Source of the DNA: Bacteroidota bacterium
GTDB taxonomy: Bacteria > Bacteroidota > Ignavibacteria > Ignavibacteriales > Ignavibacteriaceae
Direction: 5' to 3'
NCBI GenBank assembly: GCA_021824565.1
Contig: JAKAKL010000004.1
Location: forward strand, 1-64,000
Length of the DNA: 64,000 nucleotides
Part shown: positions 25,300 to 34,459 of the stretch, in pieces
Numbering within the stretch: the first letter of the stretch is position 1
Layout: each line of letters starts with the position of its first letter
The notes under the pieces: generated by a model
Seen by the model: only the letters and a program-made list of their open reading frames with translations
Database searches by the model: none
Told to the model about the DNA's origin: nothing
Program-made: the position numbers and the translations under genes

Positions 25300-26049
25300 A
25301 TGAAACGTTTATCATTCACATTGTCATGCTTATTCTTTCTCGCCATCGGGATGAATTTCTCTTCCGCGCAAACTGCGGCAGTTAAGTTTGAAGTAAAGAT
25401 TCCGTCTTCGGGATTGCAGAAAGATTCTTCAGTATTTCTTGCAGGTTCTTTTAACTGCTGGAACCCGCAAGATTCAATGTATCTTATGAATAAAATTGGA
25501 GATGATATTTATTCGCTGACTGTTCCGCTTTTTGACGACAAGAAATACGAATATAAATACACGCTTGGCGGCTGGAGCACGGTTGAAACGGCGGAGAATA
25601 ATAACGATATAAATAATAGGCAGATGGTCTCGCACGATGGACTTACAATTGTTGATACCGTCGTAAACTGGAAAGCTCCGGAACCGGCAAAGCAAATAGA
25701 CTCATCATTGATGCTAAGTAAAGAACAACTGGATAAACTGTCAAATTTAAAAGATGAAATGGGCAAAAATCTTGAAAGCAGAATGAAAAATTTTACAGGC
25801 TTGCTTAAAGATGCTTTTAAGAATATGCTTTCTCAAAAGCCGGATATGAAGCTGAAGAAAAAATATCATAGAGAAATGGTAGCGCAAATTAATCATGCTT
25901 TGGATATGGCTGCCGATGCGATATGGAAAGTGTCCTCCGTTTTAACACCGGAACAGAAGAAAGCTATTTTAGAGAAGTTAAATAATTCTAACTCGGACGG
26001 AGATATTTTTAGCATAATGTCAAAAGCTTTGAGCCAGCCGAATAAATAA
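25300..26049 (+). CDS. Secreted protein with CBM20/48-like domain and helical C-terminal half
   Basis: Exported 249-aa protein. The ATG at 25300 is preferred: the GTG at 25291 is part of the AAAGGAG ribosome binding site. After a signal peptide (to about residue 24, SSAQ) comes a beta-sandwich of the starch-binding/AMPK-glycogen-binding type: VFLAGSFNCWNPQDSMYLM, then YEYKYTLGGWSTVETAENNNDINNR, which has the W-x-NP and YKY signature residues. Residues ~130-249 are a charged helical region resembling Spy/CpxP-like helices (LSKEQLDKLSNLKDEMGK; LTPEQKKAILEKL). It suggests a periplasmic glycan-sensing or chaperone role; function is unproven. Confidence 0.7.
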   Translation: MKRLSFTLSCLFFLAIGMNFSSAQTAAVKFEVKIPSSGLQKDSSVFLAGSFNCWNPQDSMYLMNKIGDDIYSLTVPLFDDKKYEYKYTLGGWSTVETAENNNDINNRQMVSHDGLTIVDTVVNWKAPEPAKQIDSSLMLSKEQLDKLSNLKDEMGKNLESRMKNFTGLLKDAFKNMLSQKPDMKLKKKYHREMVAQINHALDMAADAIWKVSSVLTPEQKKAILEKLNNSNSDGDIFSIMSKALSQPNK

Positions 26050-26310
26050 ACTGCGAATGTAATCATTAACGTTTATTTTTTTTATACTTACAGCAGCAGA
26101 ATTTAGATGCTGATTGCAATAATCCTGATGCGTGAGAAGTTTTATGCGTTGACGGACGATTATACCTAAAAACTTTTCTAAGATTTTTTAGAAACTCAAA
26201 AAATTTTTGAAGAATTAACATTTCTCGACGGCAGTCAAATAGAATAATACACAAATATTATTTATCTTTAGCTCCGAACTTCGGCGTAAAAAAATCAAAC
26301 GAAATAATTT

Positions 26311-27963
26311 ATGCACAAAATCTCCAAAGGAATTTTGTTTTTATTTTTCTTTGTTGTTACACTATTTGACGGCTCTGCTGCACGGAACCATCTATATATA
26401 AGAGCATCGCAGGTTGGATTTCTGCCGGGGGACTTGAAAACCGCCGTCGTAATGTCGCAATCTTCGTTTACGGAAAAAAAATTTTCTGTTATAAACGTAA
26501 ACACAAAATCTACAGCCTACTCCGGAACATTAGAAGAACAAAATCATACTTTCGGCAATTTTAAATATTGTTATGAACTTGATTTCTCAAAACTAATTTT
26601 ACCCGGCACTTACAGGATTAATATTGACGGCGAATATTCAGAGCCTTTTAAAATTGGCCGCGAGATATTTAATAACGTTGTTGATTCGTTAATGCTTTTC
26701 TTTCAAGAACAGCGCTGCGGTCCTACTAATCCGATACTTCACAAACCGTGTCACCTGTCCGATGTAGTAAGATTAATCGGCGACAAAGATCAGTCGAGTG
26801 GTGTTGATCTTACCGGCGGCTGGCATGATGCTGGCGATTACATAAAATTTCTTTCAACCACCGCCTACACAACTTATATGTTAATCTTCTCGTATGATTT
26901 TGACAAAAACAAATTTGGATTTGATAATAATAATGACGGCGTTCCCGATGTTCTGGCAGAAGCCAAAATAGGGCTTGATTGGATGCTTAGATGCAATTAT
27001 TCTAAATATAAATTGGTAACTCAGGTTCAGGATGTTCGCGATCATGCACAGAAATGGAGAATGCCCGAAGATGATTCCCTTCGCTTTGACAGACCTGGTT
27101 ATGTTGGAATGGGAAAGAACCAGATCGGAATGTATGCCGCTGTAATGGCGCTTGCTTCGCGCATTTGGAATGAAAAATTTCATAAAGCTGATTTTGCAAA
27201 AAAATGTCTGGATGCCGCTGAAGCTTTATATTCAATTAGAAATAATGTTCCCAACGAGGACAGCAGCCAGTCGGGATTTTACCAGGACAATAATTTCTAC
27301 GGCAAGCTTGCTCTTGGCGCTATTGAATTATATTTGACTACCAGTAAGCCGATGTACTTTGAGGATGCGATCAAATATGCCGACAGCGCCGGCTCAGATT
27401 ACTGGTGGAGCTGGGACAACTTAAATTCTCTCGCTGACTACCGGCTTGCCAAAATACTTCCGCGCTTTTCAAATTATATTTTAAATAACTTGAAAAGTTT
27501 TAATGCGAGAAAAGATTCTTCCGTTTTTCACGAAGCAATGGTTTATACTTGGGGAAGTACAAATTCTTTTCTAGGTGCGGCGCTTCAAGCAATTCTTTAT
27601 AAAAAATTAACCGGCAATTCTGCTTATGATTCTTTGGAAATCTTTCAGCGTGATTATGTGCTTGGAAGAAATCCATGGGGGCTTAGTTTTATATATGGTG
27701 TAGGCTCAGTTTTTCCAAGGCATTTACATTCGCAAGTTGGATTCTTTCACGGCGGTTATTTGCCAGGCGCTTTATCTGCCGGGCCTGCCCCGGAAAGCAT
27801 TTTGAAGAATTATAATATTGAGCAGAAAGATCATCGTTACGATTATTTTAATTCGGACGAAACAAAATATTTTGATGATTACGGCAATTACATAACGAAC
27901 GAGCCGACAATTACCGGCAATGCAACTGCAATTTTCGTTTACGGATATTTTTCCGAAAGGTGA
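26311..27963 (+). CDS. Glycoside hydrolase family 9 endoglucanase
   Basis: Secreted beta-1,4-glucanase of 550 aa. A signal peptide (residues ~1-24) is followed by a CelD-type N-terminal Ig-like domain (LYIRASQVGFLPGDLKTAVV to ~residue 112) and the (alpha/alpha)6 GH9 catalytic domain. GGWHDAGDYIKF puts the catalytic aspartates at 173 and 176, and the acid glutamate is E531 in TNEPTITGNATAIF, so it should be active. HLHSQVG carries the conserved His region. It opens the exopolysaccharide-like gene cluster and may trim a glucan made there, as BcsZ (GH8) does in cellulose loci. Confidence 0.92.
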   Translation: MHKISKGILFLFFFVVTLFDGSAARNHLYIRASQVGFLPGDLKTAVVMSQSSFTEKKFSVINVNTKSTAYSGTLEEQNHTFGNFKYCYELDFSKLILPGTYRINIDGEYSEPFKIGREIFNNVVDSLMLFFQEQRCGPTNPILHKPCHLSDVVRLIGDKDQSSGVDLTGGWHDAGDYIKFLSTTAYTTYMLIFSYDFDKNKFGFDNNNDGVPDVLAEAKIGLDWMLRCNYSKYKLVTQVQDVRDHAQKWRMPEDDSLRFDRPGYVGMGKNQIGMYAAVMALASRIWNEKFHKADFAKKCLDAAEALYSIRNNVPNEDSSQSGFYQDNNFYGKLALGAIELYLTTSKPMYFEDAIKYADSAGSDYWWSWDNLNSLADYRLAKILPRFSNYILNNLKSFNARKDSSVFHEAMVYTWGSTNSFLGAALQAILYKKLTGNSAYDSLEIFQRDYVLGRNPWGLSFIYGVGSVFPRHLHSQVGFFHGGYLPGALSAGPAPESILKNYNIEQKDHRYDYFNSDETKYFDDYGNYITNEPTITGNATAIFVYGYFSER

Positions 27964-28110
27964 ACCGGTTGAAGCGCCTTTGTAGCAATATAATACAGAA
28001 ACTTGTTTTTGTCTCTGTTTAAATCAACTCAATTTACGTTTTAGATTGAAAAAGCTATTTACCAACAATAATTAACGGCATAATATTTGGAAAATTTCAA
28101 AAAAAACTAT

Positions 28111-29361
28111 ATGGTCATGAAAAAGAAAATACAACTTTTACAAACCGGTATCTCCTTGGTTGACAATGCATGGGGAGGATTTTATCGAGGAGGTACCTAC
28201 TTGCTTATCGGAGCAAGAAAGTCAGGCAGAACTCTGCTCGCGCTTCAGTACGCCCTTGAATGCGCTAGCCAGAAAGAAGTCTGCCTTTATTTTACAAGCA
28301 TGCGACCAAAAGATTTAATGATTCACGCAGCCTCAATTGATTTTGATCTGCAGCATTATATGAACCAAAATCTTATTATAGTTGTTAGAGTTGCTCCTCC
28401 TTCGGATTTATACGGCGTTGGAAATCCTGATGATTTTTTAGTTGAATATCTTAATGATATTGTTACTGTTGTTGAGCAATACCAGCCTAACAAAATTGTA
28501 TTCGATGAGCTTACACCGTTTATCGGCTTTAATAATGTTAATTTGCTTCAGGATGTTTTCGTACGCACCACAGAGGCTATTGAAGACAACGGAATAACAA
28601 GTCTGTTTGTTCTTGGCGACCCTGCCACGCCGTTAGCTAACTCTATTGTTGAAGCTCTTGCTACCTATTCGACAGGCATTATTTATCTTCAGAAAAAAGA
28701 CGGCGAATCAAATCAGCAGCTTAACGGCGTTATGACAATTACTCCCAACATCGGACATGCAGAAGGTCAGTTTAAAGCAAACTATTTTATTGAGCCTTAT
28801 AAAGGCATTACTGTTGATTATAAACCTAAAACATATTCCCGTCCGGCAGATCAGCAGCAGCTTCCCAAGAAAGATCTTAAATATAAATCTTTAGCCGATA
28901 TAGAACTACCTCAAGAGAATTACTCGATTTCAAACGTATATTCTATGGCTGATTTTAAGCTGATTCTCAATAATCAAATTGCGCTTTATCAAAGCACCGG
29001 ACAAACTTTTTCTATTCTTTCTTTCAGGCTTGATCCCGGCGCCGAAAGAGACGAACTGCTGACACTTAATCAGCTTCAAAATGCTGTAAGACTTTCCACC
29101 GATAGAAAAGACAAAATTTGTGCTCTTAATAATAAAGTTGTTGTATTGATTATTAGAGCAGAACAAAGAGGAATAAATGTTTTCTTAAGTAAAATTAAAA
29201 CAAACCTGCCGAGTGCTGAACCAAACTACTTAAGCAAGGTAATGCAGTATATATCCGTGTATGCTGTTAAAATTGATGAAAGCATTCACACTGCCGATGA
29301 TGTGTTTCAACAGATTTTAGCTGATGAAAAACCTGAGAAAAATATTCTTGGATTTAATTAA
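28111..29361 (+). CDS. KaiC/RadA-like P-loop ATPase with altered Walker A
   Basis: RecA-superfamily protein of about 416 aa. The first ~230 residues resemble KaiC-domain ATPases: LLQTGISLVDNAWGGFYRGGTYLLIG, and the Walker B strand KIVFDE with D132 and E133. The Walker A is GARKSGRT (residues 34-41), with Arg replacing the invariant Lys of GKT, so ATP binding may be altered. The C-terminal half is a separate alpha/beta domain. The TTG at 28087 is an alternative start. It is 11 nt upstream of the TPR/outer-membrane exporter, which hints at control of polysaccharide secretion. Confidence 0.75.
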   Translation: MVMKKKIQLLQTGISLVDNAWGGFYRGGTYLLIGARKSGRTLLALQYALECASQKEVCLYFTSMRPKDLMIHAASIDFDLQHYMNQNLIIVVRVAPPSDLYGVGNPDDFLVEYLNDIVTVVEQYQPNKIVFDELTPFIGFNNVNLLQDVFVRTTEAIEDNGITSLFVLGDPATPLANSIVEALATYSTGIIYLQKKDGESNQQLNGVMTITPNIGHAEGQFKANYFIEPYKGITVDYKPKTYSRPADQQQLPKKDLKYKSLADIELPQENYSISNVYSMADFKLILNNQIALYQSTGQTFSILSFRLDPGAERDELLTLNQLQNAVRLSTDRKDKICALNNKVVVLIIRAEQRGINVFLSKIKTNLPSAEPNYLSKVMQYISVYAVKIDESIHTADDVFQQILADEKPEKNILGFN

Positions 29362-29372
29362 AACAAAAATAG

Positions 29373-32240
29373 ATGAAGAAAGTACTTTATTTAATCTTAC
29401 TGCTTTTAGCCGGCGGTATTTCATTTACTGCTTATGCGCAGCCTCAGTTTATAGCAATGCGGAACGAAGCCATAAACGAAATGAAGTCCGGGCGCTACGG
29501 CGAAGCAATTGATCTTTTAAATAAATATATCTCAGCTTATCCGCAGCAGCCTGATGGATACAATCTAAGAGGAATTTGCAATGAAAAAAGGGAACAGTTC
29601 GAAAATGCAGTATATGACTACCGATCAGCATTAAAATTAGCTCCATCCAATAAAGAAATAAATCAAAATTTAGCAAGAGCAACACAGCTTTGGTACTCGC
29701 TTTTATATAATCAGATTGAAGGATATAAAAGAGAGATTGCAATCAATCCCGACAAGCCGGACAATTATCTTCAAATCGGGATAGCGTATAAAAACTTAGG
29801 TCAGTGGAACGTAGCTGAAGAATGGTATGACAGATATTTAGCCAGAGCTCATGCTTCGCCCGATGAAGTGATCAGGTACTCGGAAATTTTAGCGAAGAAT
29901 AACCATATAGCAAAAGGCTGGCCTATTCTAAAAAGATATACCGAAGAATATCCAAACGATCAAAGATTATGGTCAAGGTTCGGATATTTTTCTTTGTGGC
30001 TCGGAAAGACTAAAATTGCTATTGACGCTTTTCAAAATGCACTCGCCTTAAAACCATTTTTTAGAGAAGCACAAGATGGACTAGACGAAGCGCGTGGCAA
30101 AGGTTATATTTACACAGTTAACGACACTTCTATTAAGCATTTTAATTACGGTATGCCTCCTGTTAGACCTGCTTTTGTTTATCCAATAGACAAATATTAT
30201 AGGATACTTAAAAGAAAACCGGAGGATAATGAAACGAGACTTATTTTAGTTAAAGCCTTATTCCAGGTAAACCGTTTTGAAGAAGCTTCGCAGCAGCTTA
30301 ATATATTAAGTCGTGCGAATTATGATTCATCGGAAGTTGCGGCTTTATCCGCTCAGGTTGATTCGGCGGAGACGGTAGTTTATATGCAGAAAGTGCAGGA
30401 TTATAAAGACAAGCTTGCAAAGGATTCTACCGATAAAGAAGCTGTTATTAATCTCGGAAAATATTATAATGATCTTGGCAGCTATGACTCTGCGGAAGCG
30501 GTTTACGAAAACTACTTGAATTTATATCCGCATGATCGTGAAGTTTTGTACGGATATGCTGTTTCGCAATCATTGAATAGAGAGTTTGATAAAGCTTCTG
30601 CCAACATGGATACACTCCTTACCATTGAACCAAATAATTTAAAATACCAGCTTTTTAGAGGACAGTTAGCGGTGTGGATGGGACATGATAATGAGCTTGC
30701 AAAGAAATATCTTGGTAATGTTTTAACTGACAATCCTAACAATGTTGCCGCCTTGATAGCAATGAGTTCGTTAAGCATGCATACTAATGATTTTGTATCG
30801 GCGCAAGATTATATGGACACAATTAAAGTTCTCGATCCGACAAGCTCTGATTTAAAACAACTTGAATCAGATATGTATGTCCAAAAACTCCGCTATAAAC
30901 AGGAACAGGCGTTTGCAATCCTACTTCAGGGGGAAGCCTTATATGGTGAGGGACATTGCCATCAAGCTCTGGAAAAGTATGACGAATATCTTGCTCAAAC
31001 AGAATCCAATATTCTTATTGAAAGAGAATACGCCGATGTGAATGTTTGTGCAGGCAATTATCAAAAAGCAATTGATATATATACAAGCATTTTAAATCAG
31101 GGTTATGATCCGGCAGTTGACCTGCAAAGAGCTAAGGCTTATTATTATATGGGTGATTCTGTAAATGCTCTCGCCTCATTCCAGAAGTTAGCTAAAGATC
31201 AGCCGGATGATTTTACGACAAATCTCTATCTAGGAGATTCCTACACAAGAATGCACCAGTACAGCAAAGCAAGAGACGTATTTTATAATATGCAGGATAA
31301 AATGAAACTCGATTCGACGGAAAACGCTACTGTTGCTCAAAGAATTTCCTGGCTGCCTGTTACAGGATTTAGAGGGTTTCTCGCTTCATTTCCAACGTAT
31401 ACATTACTTACTCCTTATGGTTCATTTTATATGGACAATACCGGCGTAAAGGAAAATACTCAAGGTCTAAGATTGGATTTCGGGTTGACAGGATTTTTAT
31501 CGGTTGGCGCCGAAGCATTCCGCATGTCTCTGGCGTCGAATGCTGTTGTTCTTAATGTTAATAATTTTAAATGGAATATCGGGCTAAGACTGGCTGACCA
31601 TGTTACGTTCGGTGTAGGATTCGGCAGTTCTTATTTCGGAAATAATGTTACTGAGCCGCTTGCTAATGTTTATTTGAGAGCAGAAGTGCCAAACGTTTAC
31701 TCTTTATACGGCACCTATGACAGGCTTGACGCTTCACAGGTAATATATTCGATTCATTTAGTCAATACAAGATTGAACGCGAATCTTTTCAGACTGGGCG
31801 GGGCATATCAATTTAAAACCGGCGTAAAAATTTCTGCAGATTATACATATTTCGGCTTTTCAGATAACAACGTAGGATACAATTTATCTTTAAGAATTGG
31901 AAAATATTTTTATCCTGATTTTCTCCTGGGATATGAATATTTTACTTCCGGTTTTGCAAAAACATCGGCATTATATTATTCGCCTTCATCTTATTCTTCG
32001 CACAACATTACGGCGGATTGGGACTTGATTAAAGACTCAACTACAACTGTTACCATTGGCGGCTTAATTGGCTTTATTGCAAACAGTAATTATGTCATCC
32101 GGCAAGGATATGCTGCTGCGACTGTAAGGCTTACAGACCGTTTTACTATTCAAGGAAGAATTGTTGGAGGAGGAAGCTATTTGTATGCAGCTACTTATCA
32201 GTCATTTAGCGCTTACTTAACAGCATACTGGTCGCTATAA
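29373..32240 (+). CDS. TPR repeat protein with C-terminal outer-membrane barrel (PgaA/BcsC-like exporter)
   Basis: Large envelope protein of 955 aa. A signal peptide (residues 1-22) is followed by about a dozen tetratricopeptide repeats to ~residue 640 (for example AVYDYRSALKLAPSNKEINQNLA). A beta-rich region of ~300 residues ends in YLTAYWSL, as expected for an outer-membrane pore. This order is that of PgaA, BcsC and AlgK/E-type exopolysaccharide exporters. It lies between a KaiC-like ATPase and a processive GT2 synthase. A terminator follows, so the synthase genes are a separate transcript. Polymer identity is unknown. Confidence 0.82.
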   Translation: MKKVLYLILLLLAGGISFTAYAQPQFIAMRNEAINEMKSGRYGEAIDLLNKYISAYPQQPDGYNLRGICNEKREQFENAVYDYRSALKLAPSNKEINQNLARATQLWYSLLYNQIEGYKREIAINPDKPDNYLQIGIAYKNLGQWNVAEEWYDRYLARAHASPDEVIRYSEILAKNNHIAKGWPILKRYTEEYPNDQRLWSRFGYFSLWLGKTKIAIDAFQNALALKPFFREAQDGLDEARGKGYIYTVNDTSIKHFNYGMPPVRPAFVYPIDKYYRILKRKPEDNETRLILVKALFQVNRFEEASQQLNILSRANYDSSEVAALSAQVDSAETVVYMQKVQDYKDKLAKDSTDKEAVINLGKYYNDLGSYDSAEAVYENYLNLYPHDREVLYGYAVSQSLNREFDKASANMDTLLTIEPNNLKYQLFRGQLAVWMGHDNELAKKYLGNVLTDNPNNVAALIAMSSLSMHTNDFVSAQDYMDTIKVLDPTSSDLKQLESDMYVQKLRYKQEQAFAILLQGEALYGEGHCHQALEKYDEYLAQTESNILIEREYADVNVCAGNYQKAIDIYTSILNQGYDPAVDLQRAKAYYYMGDSVNALASFQKLAKDQPDDFTTNLYLGDSYTRMHQYSKARDVFYNMQDKMKLDSTENATVAQRISWLPVTGFRGFLASFPTYTLLTPYGSFYMDNTGVKENTQGLRLDFGLTGFLSVGAEAFRMSLASNAVVLNVNNFKWNIGLRLADHVTFGVGFGSSYFGNNVTEPLANVYLRAEVPNVYSLYGTYDRLDASQVIYSIHLVNTRLNANLFRLGGAYQFKTGVKISADYTYFGFSDNNVGYNLSLRIGKYFYPDFLLGYEYFTSGFAKTSALYYSPSSYSSHNITADWDLIKDSTTTVTIGGLIGFIANSNYVIRQGYAAATVRLTDRFTIQGRIVGGGSYLYAATYQSFSAYLTAYWSL

Positions 32241-32269
32241 AATTTAAAAAATAGTGATCACAAAATTTA

Positions 32270-32299
32270 GGGAAGTTTATTTAAGAAACTTCCCTTTTT
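32270..32299 (+). terminator. Intrinsic terminator after the TPR/outer-membrane gene
   Basis: GGGAAGTTT at 32270-32278 and AAACTTCCC at 32286-32294 form a perfect 9-bp stem with a 7-nt loop, followed immediately by five T at 32295-32299 and further T-rich sequence. It is 29 nt downstream of the stop codon and splits the exopolysaccharide cluster into two transcription units. Confidence 0.88.
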
Positions 32300-32547
32300 A
32301 TTTTTAAAATAACAAAGAACGATTGTAGCAAATAAAGTCTAATAATCTAGTTTTATCTTTGAGCTAATTTTATTAGTAAGAAGAAATAATGATAACAAAA
32401 GCTTCGCTTGAATTATTCTGATACAGTTATAAAAAAGCATCCTATTCTGTTACACTTAAGCTTTTCTTATAATAAAATTTAGAATGAGAAGGGAAGTAAT
32501 TAATGGCACCATAGTTGTTTTTATATCAAAAAAAAGTATTTAAAATT

Positions 32548-33948
32548 ATGAATGTAAATCAAGAAGTTAAGAAATTGATAATCACACTCGATAACCGGGA
32601 ACTGGATGAGAGTGGACAGACTGACGCAAAAAAGCTGCTTAGAAGAATGATTATTAGCGGAATAGCTTCATTAATATTATTGCTCATTATTATTATTACA
32701 CTTCCTGAAACTGTCCTCGGCGTTAAGTCGCTAATAGAATATACAACAATTGTAGCGCTTGTAATATTCTTGTTTGTGCTATTATTTAGATACTTTGCAA
32801 TTTTGGTTTTGGCATATTTATATATTAACGAATATACTTACTCTGCGCCGGAGAGCGGTTACCATCCATTTGTATCTATCATCGTTCCGGTTTATAATGA
32901 AGAAAAAGTTGTAGCAGATTCTGTAAAATCGCTTTTGGAATTGGACTATAATAATTATGAAATAATAGTTGTAAACGACGGCTCTGCCGATCATACTAAA
33001 GAAGTTGCTGAATCTCTGGTCGGTTATCAAAAAGGAAAATATTCCGATATAAAAGTTTCATTGATTAACAAACCCAACGGCGGAAAAGCAAGAGCTTTAA
33101 ACGCAGGGATAAGACTTTCAAAAGCTGAAATTGTTCTTTGCATGGACGGCGATTCGCAGCTGTCTCCAGATTCAGTAAAACTTGCAGTTAGACATTTTGT
33201 AAACCGTGAAATCGGCGCAGTGGCGGGAAACGTAAAAGTTCTGAATAGACGAAAGTTCTTCACCGATCTCCAGGCGCTTGAATACATCGAAGGTTTAAAC
33301 ATGGCAAGAAGCGCCCAAAGTTTTGTTAAGCTTGTAAACATCATTCCGGGGCCTATTGGATTATTCAGAAAGAAAGCCCTTGAAGAAGCAGGCTATTATT
33401 CCAGCGACACTTTTGCGGAAGATGCCGACTTAACTCTAAAAATTCTCGCCAACGGCTGGAAGATCTATTATGAGCCGAGTTCAATTTCATATACCGAAGC
33501 GCCGGCTAAGCTTCAGCAGTTATTGAAACAAAGATACAGATGGACAAGAGGAATTTTGCAGTCAATTAAAAAACATAAAAGATTGTTAGCTAACCCAAGC
33601 ATAAATTTCGGCGATACTTTTATATTATGGACAATGTTTTTTGAAGCTTTAATCTGGCCGTTTATGAATATTGCGGCAAATTTATTTTTCATTATTGCAG
33701 CGCTTGCTTTTGGTTTTTCTTCGCTTATATTTTTCTGGTGGGCTGGATTAGGTTTACTTGATTTGGTCACCGCTCTTTATTGTGTTGCAGTCGAAAAAGA
33801 AGAATTCAGACTCGTCAGCTATTCGTTGATATACAGAATGTTCTTCATCCTGATTATTGATATATGCAAAGCTATGGCTACAGTGGAAGAATTTCTCGGC
33901 ATCAGGATGACATGGGGAAAGTTAGAGCGAGTAGGAGCCAAAGCATAG
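32548..33948 (+). CDS. Processive family 2 glycosyltransferase (PgaC/IcaA-like)
   Basis: Inner-membrane polysaccharide synthase of 466 aa. Two N-terminal hydrophobic segments are followed by a GT-A catalytic domain (IIVPVYNEEKVVADSVKSLL, VNDGSADHT, CMDGDSQL with the DxD, FAEDADLTLK with the catalytic Asp) and the processivity motif QRYRW near residue 328, then two or three C-terminal membrane spans. There is no PilZ domain. This layout is that of poly-N-acetylglucosamine and related beta-glycan synthases. The ATG at 32548 is preferred to a TTG at 32515. It heads a five-gene run to 40708. Confidence 0.9.
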   Translation: MNVNQEVKKLIITLDNRELDESGQTDAKKLLRRMIISGIASLILLLIIIITLPETVLGVKSLIEYTTIVALVIFLFVLLFRYFAILVLAYLYINEYTYSAPESGYHPFVSIIVPVYNEEKVVADSVKSLLELDYNNYEIIVVNDGSADHTKEVAESLVGYQKGKYSDIKVSLINKPNGGKARALNAGIRLSKAEIVLCMDGDSQLSPDSVKLAVRHFVNREIGAVAGNVKVLNRRKFFTDLQALEYIEGLNMARSAQSFVKLVNIIPGPIGLFRKKALEEAGYYSSDTFAEDADLTLKILANGWKIYYEPSSISYTEAPAKLQQLLKQRYRWTRGILQSIKKHKRLLANPSINFGDTFILWTMFFEALIWPFMNIAANLFFIIAALAFGFSSLIFFWWAGLGLLDLVTALYCVAVEKEEFRLVSYSLIYRMFFILIIDICKAMATVEEFLGIRMTWGKLERVGAKA

Positions 33949-33976
33949 ATTTTAAATTTTTATACACGAGGTATTT

Positions 33977-34459
33977 ATGGAGCTAATTCCGATTCTATCA
34001 ACAATTATATTAGTCGCTACGATCAGCACTTTTATGCTGGCTGTGGGCGCTTACATTCTCTACAAAGTTAGAGAACGAAAAGGCTCACAGGCATCAGCAC
34101 AACAGCCTGCTGAAGTTAAAGCAGAACTAATAACTCCGGCATCAGCTCCTTCACAGCTGCCTCAACCATCTGAAAGAGGTATGCCGCAGCCAGGAAGCCA
34201 AAGACAGCCTATTTTTATTCAGCAAAGAGCCGGTCAGCCGCAGCAGAGATTTACACCGGTCGCGCAACCTTTTGCAGGTTTTACAAATCAAGCGCGTCAG
34301 TATCAAGGCACTGAATACACACAGCAGCGCGGCTATGAAAGCAGAGGCTTAACTGAAGAAGAAAAAAAGAATATTGATTCCAGATTTATGAAGTATACTT
34401 CCGAAGGTTATGTTCCTGCTAAAGAAGACAAACCCTCTGGAGCCTTGAAGTGGAGATAA
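33977..34459 (+). CDS. Single-pass membrane protein with Gln/Pro-rich linker
   Basis: Unrecognised 160-aa protein. Residues ~4-30 are one hydrophobic segment (IPILSTIILVATISTFMLAVGAYILY) followed by a basic stop (KVRERKG). The rest is a low-complexity region rich in Gln, Pro, Ala and Ser, ending in a short charged segment (LTEEEKKNIDSRFMKYTSEG). It looks like a membrane-tethered flexible adaptor, possibly an accessory subunit of the GT2 synthase encoded 28 nt upstream. The stop overlaps the next gene's GTG start by 10 nt. Confidence 0.72.
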   Translation: MELIPILSTIILVATISTFMLAVGAYILYKVRERKGSQASAQQPAEVKAELITPASAPSQLPQPSERGMPQPGSQRQPIFIQQRAGQPQQRFTPVAQPFAGFTNQARQYQGTEYTQQRGYESRGLTEEEKKNIDSRFMKYTSEGYVPAKEDKPSGALKWR

